A program made the position numbers and the translations under genes. Shown in pieces: positions 1 through 9,221 of a DNA stretch of 64,000 bases (its first letter is position 1; each line of letters opens with the position of its first letter). The notes under the pieces are model-generated. The model was not told the DNA's origin. It ran no database searches and saw only the letters and a program-made list of their open reading frames with translations. The DNA lies in contig NZ_MDFN01000018.1 of assembly GCF_001730525.1 (NCBI RefSeq), positions 45,847 to 109,846 of the forward strand, written 5' to 3'. This stretch comes from Arcticibacter eurypsychrophilus (GTDB lineage: Bacteria > Bacteroidota > Bacteroidia > Sphingobacteriales > Sphingobacteriaceae).

Positions 1-1
1 A

Positions 2-334
2 GGTGTTTTTTTGCGCCCCAGCGAAACATTAATCCATGACCTGCTGCCTGACTTTCAATTACCCATTATTGTTCGGTATTTAACCAGTGAAAGTCCATTA
101 AATCAGGTTAACAACATATTTACAGTCTCGATTGAAAAGCTGTTGGTAGACATATTTTGTGATAATGAATTCAATTACCTGGCCGGCAGCGAATGCAGAT
201 CGGTATTTAGCAACGCATACTATAAATATGTAGTGAACGAAAACAAGCTATTACGGTATGCTGCACGAAAAGGCAGACGACCAGACTTACATAAGTATAT
301 CCAAGAGGGTAACTTTAACAAGCAAAAGAACTAA
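2..334 (+). CDS. AbiEi-like antitoxin partner, 3' part (cut by window edge)
   Basis: The frame is open from the first bases of the window, so only the C-terminal ~110 residues of a longer protein are present. The motif SIEKLLVDIF and the basic end LLRYAARKGRR resemble the C-terminal part of DUF6577/AbiEi-type proteins, which are encoded just upstream of AbiEii nucleotidyltransferases. The next gene starts 10 bp downstream and is an AbiEii protein, which supports a type IV-like toxin-antitoxin or phage-defence pair. The N-terminal winged-helix region that would bind DNA lies outside the window. The TTG at 11 is an internal codon, not a start. The family call rests on the short motif and on context. 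Confidence 0.6.
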   Translation, partial: GVFLRPSETLIHDLLPDFQLPIIVRYLTSESPLNQVNNIFTVSIEKLLVDIFCDNEFNYLAGSECRSVFSNAYYKYVVNENKLLRYAARKGRRPDLHKYIQEGNFNKQKN

Positions 335-344
335 CCAATAGCCC

Positions 345-1406
345 ATGATTTCAAAAGAAAGCCTCACCACTGACTGGCTAAAAACCGTGTCCGCCAAAAA
401 CAGGAAAGTGGATCCAACCCTTGTAGAAAAGGTTATACGGGCATTACTCCTACTGGAAGGCCTGGTAAAATCTGACATTCAATTTGTCTTCAAAGGAGGA
501 ACAGCGCTGATGCTACTTATGGGAAGTACCAAACGCCTGTCGATAGATATCGACATTATAGTAAGTACCCATCAGGAACTGGAGGAACTTTTTAAGACAT
601 TCCTGGAAGAACAAAGTTTTACCCGTTTTGAGCTCCAAGAAAGAAAAACAACATCAGACATTGAAAAAGCGCATTACAAATTCTTTTATACTCCTATTCT
701 CAAGTCTAAAAAAGAAGAGGATTATGTATTATTGGATATACTTTTCGAAGAGCCTCACTATGCAAATGTTATCAGCTGGCCAATTGATTCCACCTTTACT
801 CAACAGGACGGAGAACCGATATTTGTAAATATCCCTTGCTATGAGGATATTCTGGGCGACAAACTCACGGCCTTCGCTCCAAATACAACCGGTATACCGT
901 ACTATAAAGGAGAAGATTCACGCGCGATGGAAATTATGAAGCAGTTATATGATATCGGAAGTCTGCTGAATCCGGCTAAAGATGTAAGTATCGTTGCCAA
1001 AACGTTTAATATTTTTGCCAACACTGAGATTGGATACCGTAAATGTGAAACGGATGCAACAGGAGTGTTGGATGACATTTATGACACTGCATTGCACATT
1101 TGCAGCAGGGGTACTGAAGGTAAAGGCGATTTTGTAGCATTAAGTCAGGGGATACAATCTGTTAGAAATTTTATCTTCTCGGAAAACTACCAAATTGACC
1201 GGGCAATTGTTGATGCGGCAAAAGCAGCCTACATAGCTACAGTTTTGAAATATGGCGTAACCAAGTTTGAAAAATATACAGGAATTGACCAGATAAAAGA
1301 TCTGACCATAGAGCAGAGCTTCAACCAAAAGCTAAATAAACTTAAGAAAGGAAACCCTGAAGCGTTCTATTATTGGCACCAGATATCGATCACAAAAACG
1401 GTTTAG
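345..1406 (+). CDS. AbiEii/AbiGii nucleotidyltransferase toxin
   Basis: This 353-residue protein belongs to the AbiEii/AbiGii nucleotidyltransferase family. The signature lies at residues ~49-70: FKGGTAL, then RLSIDIDI, which supplies the GG and the two metal-binding Asp (D68, D70). A further VLLDILF around residue 127 and DKLTAF around residue 170 match the remaining active-site strand and Lys region. Characterised relatives modify tRNA or other targets and arrest growth when the AbiEi partner is lost. It lies 10 bp after the AbiEi-like gene, so the two are probably co-transcribed, and a strong hairpin follows the stop. All key residues appear intact. The actual target in this organism cannot be read from the sequence. 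Confidence 0.85.
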   Translation: MISKESLTTDWLKTVSAKNRKVDPTLVEKVIRALLLLEGLVKSDIQFVFKGGTALMLLMGSTKRLSIDIDIIVSTHQELEELFKTFLEEQSFTRFELQERKTTSDIEKAHYKFFYTPILKSKKEEDYVLLDILFEEPHYANVISWPIDSTFTQQDGEPIFVNIPCYEDILGDKLTAFAPNTTGIPYYKGEDSRAMEIMKQLYDIGSLLNPAKDVSIVAKTFNIFANTEIGYRKCETDATGVLDDIYDTALHICSRGTEGKGDFVALSQGIQSVRNFIFSENYQIDRAIVDAAKAAYIATVLKYGVTKFEKYTGIDQIKDLTIEQSFNQKLNKLKKGNPEAFYYWHQISITKTV

Positions 1407-1412
1407 TCGATA

Positions 1413-1457
1413 TTCAAACTTTCGGCATAAATAAAGAATTATTGCCGAAAGTTTGAA
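1413..1457 (+). terminator. hairpin after the AbiE-like pair
   Basis: Two perfect 15-nt complementary arms (1413-1427 and 1443-1457, left arm TTCAAACTTTCGGCA) flank a 15-nt AT-rich loop, starting 7 bp after the toxin stop codon. There is no clear T-run after it, so it may be a terminator or a 3' stabilising structure. Confidence 0.55.
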
Positions 1458-1459
1458 AT

Positions 1460-2141
1460 TAAAATCTATATACATTAAGAAAAACGGTCACTCTTTTTTC
1501 ATGTGAATTACTCCAAATTTGAGCATGAAAACCTATCCATACATTGGGCCAGCTATCGCCTTTCGAGTTGTTCTACTCTTCGTGTTTCACCTTACTGAAA
1601 AGCCTATAAGGAGCTCGAGACAACGCGAAAAGGAGCACCTATTTTTACCAATACTTTATAGCCCTGCGAAACAAACGCTCCAGATTTTAAATTAACTACG
1701 TCGTCTGGCCGGAACCTCAGTCAGATGCCTTTCATCCCCATAATTCAACATCTCTAAAATTTTTATTTGATCAGTGCTAAAAGCAATTTATCCGTACTGA
1801 CGATCTTCCAAATTGGAAACAATACCATTATACCCTGCCTTTTTAATAGATCATTTGCATGCCACGTAAGCTAATGATTTTTTTAACGATGTTCTTTCAA
1901 TTCCCATTGTTACCTATTTGTTACTTTAAGATTTTAACTACCTGAAAATCAATTTAATATTCAATGCCGACCATGGCTTTAAGCGTGTATAATCTTATAT
2001 AGAATTGGGTAAATGAATAGTGTTAATTTGTTGATTATCACCACAGAAAACGTATGTTCCCGTTCTTAATCTTCTATTTCGTTACCCGTTCACTACTGTT
2101 CAGCTTTAATGAATAACAAAAAGCAAAGTAATTAATATATC
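1460..2141. other. 682-bp gap with no intact gene; possible decayed minus-strand coding sequence
   Basis: No intact gene is visible. On the minus strand, 1692-1787 encodes 31 codons ending in ERHLTEVPARRRS and a stop. An overlapping frame just upstream (to about 1867) encodes VSTDKLLLALIK before a stop in an A-rich run near 1765-1772. Joined by a one- or two-base shift, the two frames read as the C-terminal end of a single protein, so this may be a broken gene. I do not recognise the family. The rest is AT-rich with many stops in every frame. Confidence 0.3.
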
Positions 2142-2369
2142 ATGGTAACAATCCAATATAAAAAACTAGGCACTAATAAATTTAATGCTTATTTGGACTT
2201 AAATGACGATTCAGTTGAGCTTATAGCTTTAACCCATTTGCACACCTTGCTTGATGCTAAGTTAAGCCCATGCCATTATTGGTTTGAATTCTATTGTTGT
2301 TTTTATGTTAACTGTGATTTTACACCGACCACTTATTCTTGCAAAAAAATTATTCCTTATTCATTATGA
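2142..2369 (+). other. doubtful 75-codon ORF, perhaps a truncated recombinase N-terminus
   Basis: The first ~27 residues (MVTIQYKKLGTNKFNAYLDL) resemble the N-terminal beta-strand segment of Bacteroidota tyrosine recombinases. The remainder is rich in Cys, Tyr and Phe and does not look like a folded domain. The ORF runs 4 bp into the start of the following gene. It could be the stub of an integrase next to the AbiE pair, or simply a chance reading frame. The resemblance is from memory and weak. Confidence 0.2.
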
Positions 2370-3655
2370 AAATAAAATTACTGATCCCAGCATTGGCAGC
2401 CCTCTTGTTTACATCATGCAAGAAAAACGAAACTGAAACTATTGCTATCGTTTACCCAGATATGGCAGAGGCGGTAGACCCATCTATCCTTTTCACTACA
2501 ACAGCCGGCATCAAGGTGTATAATGGGGGTTTTGGTTCAGGCGTTGCCGTTGACCCCAATGAACCTGACGTTTTCTATATGCTAACCGATCGTGGTTCTA
2601 ATGTCGCGGGTCAAATTGCCAACTCCATCATCATTGGTAAACCAGACTTCGACCCTCAGATTGGTAAGTTCAGGTTGAAAGATGGCAAGTTATTCCTTGA
2701 ATCGGTTATAGATCTTAAAAATGAAGCAGGTGCAAAGCTTAATGGTATTCCAAATCCCGTTGGGATGGGTGCTTCTGGAGAAACAGCATACAATTTAAAC
2801 GGAGTGGTAATCGCACCAAGCGCAAATGGTATAGATTCTGAAGGATTGGTGAGGCTGGCAGACGGTTCTTTTTGGATTAGCGATGAATACGGGCCACACA
2901 TTGCACATTTTGATGCCAATGGAAAAATGATAGAAAGAATAAATCCTTTTGGAACGGGGACAGGTGGTCGTAAAATTCCAGCCGTATTTGCAAATCGCAG
3001 AGCCAATAGAGGAATGGAAGGATTAGCAATAACTCCCGATGGAAAGACATTAGTTGGCATAATGCAATCACCGATGTATAACCCATCGAAAACTGCAATT
3101 GCAAATTCTACCGTTTTAAGGATATTGACATTTGATATTGCTACAGGCGCTACCAAACAGTATGCTTATTTGATGGATAACATCACATTAACCGGGGTAA
3201 GTGATATCGTGGCAGTTAATGCAACAACTTTTTTAACCATTGAACGTGACGGGCTTTTTGGAGGTGCAGCTAGTAATCCTGCTATCTTTAAAAAGGTCTT
3301 TAAGATTGATTTATCAGGAGCGACAGATATTTCTGATGCTGCAAACGGAACGGCAGGAAAGCTGTATGGTGGAAAAACAGTCGAAGAATTGAATAACCAG
3401 GCGGGTTTACAAGGAGCTGGAATAGTTCCTGTTACAAAAACGCTGGTCTTAGATCTGTTAAAGGATTTACCATCTGTCTATCCACATGATAAAGCAGAAG
3501 GCCTGGCTTTGTTGCCGGGAAACATCTTAGTCATTTCTAATGATGACGATTTCGGAGTGGTTGACAATGGTGCAAGTGGCTTTGCCCAGAAAATATTACC
3601 ATTGACAAATGCAGTAGATAGAAATCGTTTATACTTTGTAAAATTGAAAATGTAA
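2366..3655 (+). CDS. esterase-like activity of phytase family lipoprotein
   Basis: This ~429-residue protein is likely exported. The N-terminus MKIKLLIPALAALLFTSCKK is a lipoprotein signal with the acylated Cys in TSC. The ATG at 2366 is preferred over an in-frame TTG 27 bp upstream because it places the signal sequence correctly. The body matches the phytase-like esterase domain (PF13449 type): a beta-propeller with GVAVDPN, MLTDRGSN, DSEGLVRL, FWISDEYGPHI, RGMEGLAITPDGK, AEGLALLPGN and SNDDDFG blades, with Asp/Glu residues typical of metal binding. The substrate is unknown; the family name does not prove phytase activity. It stands alone, between the decayed AbiE flank and the convergent starch locus. 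Confidence 0.85.
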   Translation: MKIKLLIPALAALLFTSCKKNETETIAIVYPDMAEAVDPSILFTTTAGIKVYNGGFGSGVAVDPNEPDVFYMLTDRGSNVAGQIANSIIIGKPDFDPQIGKFRLKDGKLFLESVIDLKNEAGAKLNGIPNPVGMGASGETAYNLNGVVIAPSANGIDSEGLVRLADGSFWISDEYGPHIAHFDANGKMIERINPFGTGTGGRKIPAVFANRRANRGMEGLAITPDGKTLVGIMQSPMYNPSKTAIANSTVLRILTFDIATGATKQYAYLMDNITLTGVSDIVAVNATTFLTIERDGLFGGAASNPAIFKKVFKIDLSGATDISDAANGTAGKLYGGKTVEELNNQAGLQGAGIVPVTKTLVLDLLKDLPSVYPHDKAEGLALLPGNILVISNDDDFGVVDNGASGFAQKILPLTNAVDRNRLYFVKLKM

Positions 3656-3729
3656 TAAAGATTACAGGTTCCGTTTATTCATAAAAAGATGAGTTGTTCA
3701 TCCATTGACGTCCATCCATCTTTTCTAAA

Positions 3730-3761
3730 AAAAATGCTCAGATATTCATCTGAGCATTTTT
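3730..3761. terminator. bidirectional terminator between convergent genes
   Basis: A 14-bp perfect stem (3730-3743 with 3748-3761, core ATGCTCAGAT) closes a 4-nt loop and is flanked by A and T runs. It lies between the phytase-like gene (+) and the GH97 gene (-), so it can end transcription from either side. Confidence 0.8.
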
Positions 3762-3900
3762 ACTAATTAACCAACTTGTATGTGTAGTTTCCGTTCCCAA
3801 ATAACGGGTAGAAAAGATACGACCATTAAAATAATCCGCTACTGACCCTTTACATGCAATCCCTTCTGGTGACAGGTAATGGGTGCTAGCTATGACATTG

Positions 3901-6015
3901 TTATTGAACAGGAATCAGACTAATTGCTGCCCCTCCCCCTTTGGCTAAATTGAGTTTCAACTTTGTAGAACTGGTTACAATTCTCTTTTCAATAGTATAG
4001 GCCTCCGGGTTAGTTTTCCAATCTGCATCCTTTCCATCTTTGTAAACGATTGCCGTATATTTTCGCCCTTTATCAAGGAAGTTCAAAGGTATCACAGACT
4101 GGCGACTATTTTCATCTGTTATAGCCCCTACAAACCAATTCGCTTTACCTTTTTCCTTACGAGCGATAGTAATGTAATCTCCAGGTTCTGCTTCCAGGAT
4201 TTTGGTATCATCCCAATCTACACCAACATCCTTTATAAATTGAAAGGCATCCTGATGTGCTTCATAGTTTTCAGGCAGATCAGCTGCCATTTGTAAAGGG
4301 CTGTACATCGTCACATATAAGGCTAACTGCTTAGCAAGGGTGGTATGCATTTGTCTATCTGGTGCATTTGAAGCATAGTTTCTAAGCTTAAAAATTCCCG
4401 GAGTGTAATCCATTGGACCTCCCATTAATCGGGTAAATGGAAGTATAGTTTCATGTTCAGGTGTGTTACCATCACTAAAGGCGTTCCATTCATTACCTCG
4501 CCCAGCTTCATTAGCAATCCAATTCGGATAAGTACGGTTCAGACCGGTAGGTCGCACCGATTCATGCATATTAACCATCACTTGGTATTGAGCAGCTTTC
4601 TCTGCCACACGTACAAAATGCTCAATCATCCATTGCCCGTCATGATGCTCTCCACGAGGAGTAATTTGGCCTACATAGCCTGTTTTTACTGATTTATAGG
4701 AATACTTATTCATGAAACGAAAAGCAGTATCTAAATGCCGGTCATAGTTTGTAGCACTTCCACCAGTCTCATTATGCATGATCATTTCTACACCTTTCTG
4801 CTTCGCATATTCTGTTATTTCTTCTACATTAAAATCTGGATAAGGAGTTACATAATCAAAATTATTTTCTTTCCAGTTGCCTGTCCATTCCTCCCAACCA
4901 GTATTCCATCCTTCTACCAGGAGTCCTTTGATTCCATTTTTGGAAGCAAAATCAATATATCTCTTCACATTTGCAGTGTTCGCTCCATGATTTCCTTGTG
5001 GAATAAGAGTACCTGTTGATGAAAGAGAATCCACATCAAAAGTATAGTTCCAGTTGCTTTTACCAATCTGCATTTCCCACCATACGCCCATATATTTTAA
5101 CGGTTTAATCCAGGATGTATTAGCCAGTTTTGAGGGTTCATTCAAGTTCAATATCATTTTTGAAGCTAATATATCTGTCGCCTTATCACTTACTATTATA
5201 GTTCTCCATGGTGTATTTCCCGGGGCACGCAGGTAAGCGGAATTCCCTAATGCATCAGGTACTAAATTAGCCGATAAGCTATAGTTACTCCTATCCACAT
5301 GCAATTGCATAGCTGGATAATTTACAAGAGCTGCTTCATGTATGTTGATATATAAACCATCAGCAGTTTTGAGCATTAATGGAGTTTGCACGGCATACTG
5401 GTCAGGAATATTCTTGTTTAATTTCCCTTTTGATATCAAAGGTTGCTTCCATGCATCTACTTCAGAGATCTTTGAAGTAGCATAATGATACTCATTTGAA
5501 TCATAATCACCTGGAATCCAAAATGCTTTATGATCTCCCGTTAAATTGAATGCTGTTAATTCTCTCGAAATTACAAAAAATTGAAGGTTAGCCTGTTTAG
5601 GAAACTCATACCGAAATCCCAAGCCATCATTGTATACTTTGAAAACTACATCTAATCTTCTTTTTAATTTACTGGTTTCCTCCAGGGATATCTTAACGCT
5701 TTTATAGTGGTTTTGAATGGTACTCACTTCGCCTAAAACAGGCTTCCAAGTTTCATTGAATGCTGATTCCTGGATATCAGCTACCTTGAAATCTTTGTCT
5801 AAAGATTGGTTTTCCGTCAATATCAATCCTAATCTTGATTCCTTTATTACCACTGCGTTTTTTCTATTCAAACTATAATATGGAATTCCGTTCTTGAGGT
5901 AAAAAGACACTTCCAGGTTTCCATCAGGAGACTTTAATTTCACTGGATTAGGCTGTTCAACGGCAAAGAGGGATGTAGAGATCAAGAGTAATAGAAACTG
6001 GAAGCATTTTTTCAT
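3901..6015 (-). CDS. susB: GH97 alpha-glucosidase, SusB-like
   Basis: This 704-residue protein has an N-terminal signal peptide (cleavage near FAVEQ) and is probably periplasmic. GH97 enzymes release glucose from maltooligosaccharides. The order is N-terminal beta-sandwich, TIM barrel from about residue 290, and C-terminal beta domain. Key acids are E416 (HNETGG), E485 (NMHESVRPTG), E503 and E509 (NEAGRGNEW). From memory they match Bacteroides SusB E439, E508, E526 and E532 with a constant offset of 23, which predicts the inverting, calcium-dependent type; E175 may be the remaining calcium ligand. It is the last gene of the starch locus but has its own promoter candidate and follows a terminator, so it may be expressed separately. 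Confidence 0.93.
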   Translation of the reverse strand: MKKCFQFLLLLISTSLFAVEQPNPVKLKSPDGNLEVSFYLKNGIPYYSLNRKNAVVIKESRLGLILTENQSLDKDFKVADIQESAFNETWKPVLGEVSTIQNHYKSVKISLEETSKLKRRLDVVFKVYNDGLGFRYEFPKQANLQFFVISRELTAFNLTGDHKAFWIPGDYDSNEYHYATSKISEVDAWKQPLISKGKLNKNIPDQYAVQTPLMLKTADGLYINIHEAALVNYPAMQLHVDRSNYSLSANLVPDALGNSAYLRAPGNTPWRTIIVSDKATDILASKMILNLNEPSKLANTSWIKPLKYMGVWWEMQIGKSNWNYTFDVDSLSSTGTLIPQGNHGANTANVKRYIDFASKNGIKGLLVEGWNTGWEEWTGNWKENNFDYVTPYPDFNVEEITEYAKQKGVEMIMHNETGGSATNYDRHLDTAFRFMNKYSYKSVKTGYVGQITPRGEHHDGQWMIEHFVRVAEKAAQYQVMVNMHESVRPTGLNRTYPNWIANEAGRGNEWNAFSDGNTPEHETILPFTRLMGGPMDYTPGIFKLRNYASNAPDRQMHTTLAKQLALYVTMYSPLQMAADLPENYEAHQDAFQFIKDVGVDWDDTKILEAEPGDYITIARKEKGKANWFVGAITDENSRQSVIPLNFLDKGRKYTAIVYKDGKDADWKTNPEAYTIEKRIVTSSTKLKLNLAKGGGAAISLIPVQ

Positions 6016-6043
6016 TTCGTACTTATTATTAATATTAATTATT

Positions 6044-6073
6044 CAAAGATACCCTTGTGTTTAAAACCACAAA
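6044..6073 (-). promoter_or_regulatory. Bacteroidota-type promoter for the GH97 gene
   Basis: Read on the minus strand, a TTTTG ending at 6070 is followed after 18 nt by TATCTTTG (6051-6044), a full match to the TAnnTTTG -7 element. Predicted transcription would begin about 20-25 nt before the GH97 start codon. Confidence 0.6.
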
Positions 6074-6110
6074 AGATATTTATTTCAAGAGGACTGTAAT
6101 GACCTAAAAA

Positions 6111-6137
6111 GCAAGCGCCTTATTTCAAAGCGCTTGC
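6111..6137 (-). terminator. terminator of the upstream sus genes
   Basis: GCAAGCGC at 6111-6118 pairs with GCGCTTGC at 6130-6137 (8-bp stem, 11-nt loop). Read on the minus strand, the stem is followed directly by a run of five T. It lies 110 bp after the GH13 stop, so it separates the SusCDE-GH13-GH13 transcript from the GH97 gene. Confidence 0.75.
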
Positions 6138-6246
6138 CCGCTACTAACTAAACTTAAAAAACTATCTTATCTGGGTACAAGAAGCAATCAATACGCAAAC
6201 CCAAACTTATAAAGCTACATTCAACTACTTTTAAAACGTAGCTATC

Positions 6247-7608
6247 TTATACTGCTTTTAAAACGTAATAGGAATAGGGTTCTAAAGTAATCACCGTTTT
6301 TATTTCCTTGCTGACACTGTTAAAAGCATCTTTCCATCCTGTATTCTTAAGCTTTTCTGGGACAGTAAACTGTATCGGTTTATTTCTTAGATTAGATATG
6401 ATGAGTACTTTCTCGTTTCCAAGTACTTTTGTAAACGCACATACATCCGTGCTGCTATAAGATGTCAATTCACCTCGTCTAATCGCATCACTGCTATTTC
6501 TTAAAGCCAGGATCTTTTTATATTCAGCTGTCACATCCGGATTAACACTCCAGTCGATTGTAGTAGTTTTAAATGGAAAGGTTAACCGGTAAGGCGTTCC
6601 CACTTCCTGTCCATTATAAATCATGGGCACACTTTTCATATAGGATACCACAACAAAAGCAGCCATTGAACCCTTTTTCCCTCCAAATAAATCTAATGCG
6701 GTGCCATCTGAACTGTTGACATCATGATTACTAGTATATCTGACCATCAGATTTGAGGGAGAAGTGTCTCTGTAATCCGCCACATTCATGCTATCAATAG
6801 ACAGCACTGATCTGTTGTGTTCATACACCTCCTTCATATTTTCAAAAAACCGAAATCCAAAGTTATAATCAAAACCAGCCTTAAAGTGATCAGTCCTGGT
6901 GCCCTCAGAAAGCATCAATAATTTATGATTAGGAATCGCTTTTAATGTATCCAATGCCTGTTTCCAAAAAGCTAAAGGAGGCCCATCAGAATAATCGCAT
7001 CGAAAACCATCTACATTGGCTGATAGCACCCAGTATTTCATTGCACTGATCATGGCAGAACGCATAGCATTATTAGTAAAATCAAGTTGCGCTACATCAT
7101 TCCATCCTGTCTTTGGCGGACTGATAATATTTCCTACTGAGTCTTGTAGATACCATGACTTATTAACTGTCCAAACATGATCAAATGAAGTATGATTGGC
7201 TACCCAATCTAATATAACAGCCATATTCCGAACATGCGCTCCTTCAACAAGGGTTCTTAAATCATTAAGATCTCCAAACTCCTTATTTATAGCCTTATAG
7301 TCTTTCACACAATAAGGCGAGTTTACAGAGTTAACAATCCCAACAGGATATATAGGCATCAGATAAATCACATTTGCTCCTAAAGCCTTTATTGAATCTA
7401 AACGTGCAATGACCCCTTTAAAACTCCCCTCTTTACTAAAGGTGCGCATGTTCACCTGATAAAGGGTCACATCTCGACGGTCAGGTACCTTTTGGAAAGG
7501 TTTCCCATATTGCACCTGCTGAGGTGACTTTTGATTTGTTTGTCCTTTGGAAACAGTGTAGCTCAAGGTTGAAAGCAACATGAAAAGTAAAAAGCAGCTC
7601 TTGTTCAT
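6247..7608 (-). CDS. GH13 alpha-amylase family enzyme (secreted)
   Basis: This 453-residue enzyme has a signal peptide without a lipobox (to about residue 22), which suggests a periplasmic location. The (beta/alpha)8 barrel has GH13 conserved regions I (DWVANHT), II (GFRCDYSDG, nucleophile D205), III (SEGTR, acid/base E235) and IV (SNHDV, D296). It should cleave alpha-1,4-glucan or maltooligosaccharides. It aligns nearly end to end with the adjacent GH13 gene 85 bp upstream, which indicates tandem duplication. The different export signals imply one copy works inside the outer membrane and the other at the surface. Exact product specificity (amylase, neopullulanase or similar) cannot be read. 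Confidence 0.9.
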   Translation of the reverse strand: MNKSCFLLFMLLSTLSYTVSKGQTNQKSPQQVQYGKPFQKVPDRRDVTLYQVNMRTFSKEGSFKGVIARLDSIKALGANVIYLMPIYPVGIVNSVNSPYCVKDYKAINKEFGDLNDLRTLVEGAHVRNMAVILDWVANHTSFDHVWTVNKSWYLQDSVGNIISPPKTGWNDVAQLDFTNNAMRSAMISAMKYWVLSANVDGFRCDYSDGPPLAFWKQALDTLKAIPNHKLLMLSEGTRTDHFKAGFDYNFGFRFFENMKEVYEHNRSVLSIDSMNVADYRDTSPSNLMVRYTSNHDVNSSDGTALDLFGGKKGSMAAFVVVSYMKSVPMIYNGQEVGTPYRLTFPFKTTTIDWSVNPDVTAEYKKILALRNSSDAIRRGELTSYSSTDVCAFTKVLGNEKVLIISNLRNKPIQFTVPEKLKNTGWKDAFNSVSKEIKTVITLEPYSYYVLKAV

Positions 7609-7693
7609 TTTTATATTATTCTATCTGTACTATTTAATCCGCTTATCATCGTATGATGACAAGCCTTATACTTATTTTACCATTACCGAAGTA

Positions 7694-9079
7694 TTAATTA
7701 TTTTTCAGGATCAAGTAAGAGAAAGGCGCTAAAGTAATTTCCGTTCCCATATTTACCGCTAATCCTGTTAAACCATTTGTCCAGCTTTTATTAGCTATAG
7801 AAGTATCCAGCGTATAATTAACTGCTTTATCCCGCACATTAACCAGCACCACAACTTTTTCTGTACCCGATGTCCGCTTAAATGCCACGATATCTGTGTT
7901 ACCTGGATAATTCACAATAGTGCCATTTCTGAGTGCACTACTTGTTTTCTTTAAAGAAATAAGCTTTTTGTATTGAGCAGTTATAGCAGGATTGATAGTC
8001 CAATCGATTGGCGTACGGGTAAAAAATGAAAGTTTAAGCGGGTTGCCTACTTCCTGTCCATTGTAAATCAATGGAACCCCACCCATATATAACGAAATTA
8101 CAAAAGCCGACAGAGATCCTTCATTGCCTTTAAACGTTGCAAACGGTGCGTTATCAACGGCATTATCATCATGATTAGAGATAAACCTAAGAATATGCGA
8201 ACCCGCTGGCACATTGTTGTAATCAGCAATATTGGTATTATTTATTGTATTAGCCGGTTGATTTTGGTTAAAAACACTCTTCATCGCATTGAAAAAGTTC
8301 CAGCCAAATGTTAGATTAAAACCAGCAGTGAAATGATCAGTCCTTGTCCCTTCAGCAAACATCACCAACTTATGATTAGGAATTTTCTTAAGTGTGTCAA
8401 TCGCTTGTTTCCAAAAATCATAAGGTACCCCATCAGCATAATCACAGCGATATCCATCTACATTGGCGGTTAAGACCCAATATTTCATGGCCTTAATCAT
8501 TTCCTTTTTCATAGCAGTATTACCATAATCCAAATCCGCTACATCCGTCCATCCATTAGGGCTAACAATATTGCCGGAAGCATCTGTTGTATACCAGGTT
8601 TTGTTTAGAATCCAAGGATTATCCCAGGAAGTATGATTTCCTACCCAATCCAGGATAACCGACATATTTTTAGTATGAGCTTCATTGACTAAGGTGCGTA
8701 AATCTTCCAAAGTACCATACTCAGAGCCAACCTCTTTATAATTTTTAACCGAATAAGGGGATCCTACTCCCTTTAACTCGCCCATTGGATATATGGGCAT
8801 CAGCCAAATTACATTCACTCCTAAATTTTTAATCGAATCAAGCCTGTTATGAACTCCTTTTAAAGTCCCCTGACTACTAAAAGCACGAAGATTAACCTCA
8901 TACATGACCACATCTTCCGTATTAGGCACATTGCTAAAAGGAGTACCATACTGTGCTGGATCTTTAGCCACTGGAGCAGGAGGAGGAGTAACTGGAGCAG
9001 GTGTTTCGCTATTTTTACAGCTTGCCCAAGTTAAACTCAGCATCAAAATAAATAAAAGCAGCTTTCGATTCTTTTTCAT
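7694..9079 (-). CDS. GH13 alpha-amylase lipoprotein, SusG-like role
   Basis: The start at 9079 gives MKKNRKLLLFILML then TWASC, a clear lipoprotein signal with Cys at residue 21; the upstream in-frame ATG at 9151 would bury it. A Pro/Ala-rich linker follows, then a GH13 barrel of ~430 residues. Catalytic residues in this numbering are D213 (GYRCDYADG), E243 (AEGTR) and D304 (SNHDD), with DWVGNHT as region I. By position in the operon and by lipidation it probably plays the SusG part: cutting starch at the cell surface to feed SusCD. It is a close tandem paralogue of the next gene. Surface exposure is inferred from the system, not proven. Confidence 0.9.
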   Translation of the reverse strand: MKKNRKLLLFILMLSLTWASCKNSETPAPVTPPPAPVAKDPAQYGTPFSNVPNTEDVVMYEVNLRAFSSQGTLKGVHNRLDSIKNLGVNVIWLMPIYPMGELKGVGSPYSVKNYKEVGSEYGTLEDLRTLVNEAHTKNMSVILDWVGNHTSWDNPWILNKTWYTTDASGNIVSPNGWTDVADLDYGNTAMKKEMIKAMKYWVLTANVDGYRCDYADGVPYDFWKQAIDTLKKIPNHKLVMFAEGTRTDHFTAGFNLTFGWNFFNAMKSVFNQNQPANTINNTNIADYNNVPAGSHILRFISNHDDNAVDNAPFATFKGNEGSLSAFVISLYMGGVPLIYNGQEVGNPLKLSFFTRTPIDWTINPAITAQYKKLISLKKTSSALRNGTIVNYPGNTDIVAFKRTSGTEKVVVLVNVRDKAVNYTLDTSIANKSWTNGLTGLAVNMGTEITLAPFSYLILKNN

Positions 9080-9221
9080 AATATAATTCATCCAACAAAA
9101 ATTTAACTTTTGCAGGCACAAATTCATTTGCACCTTCTCTCTCTTAATCAAGATAAAAATTACAGGAAAGAAGCTTTTAACTCCTCTCCTGATTTAAACT
9201 ATTATCTAATGTTCAATATTT

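Noticed and set aside
2656..3156. 166-codon minus-strand frame inside the phytase-like gene
   Set aside because: It is fully antisense to a well-supported protein and has no recognisable domain.
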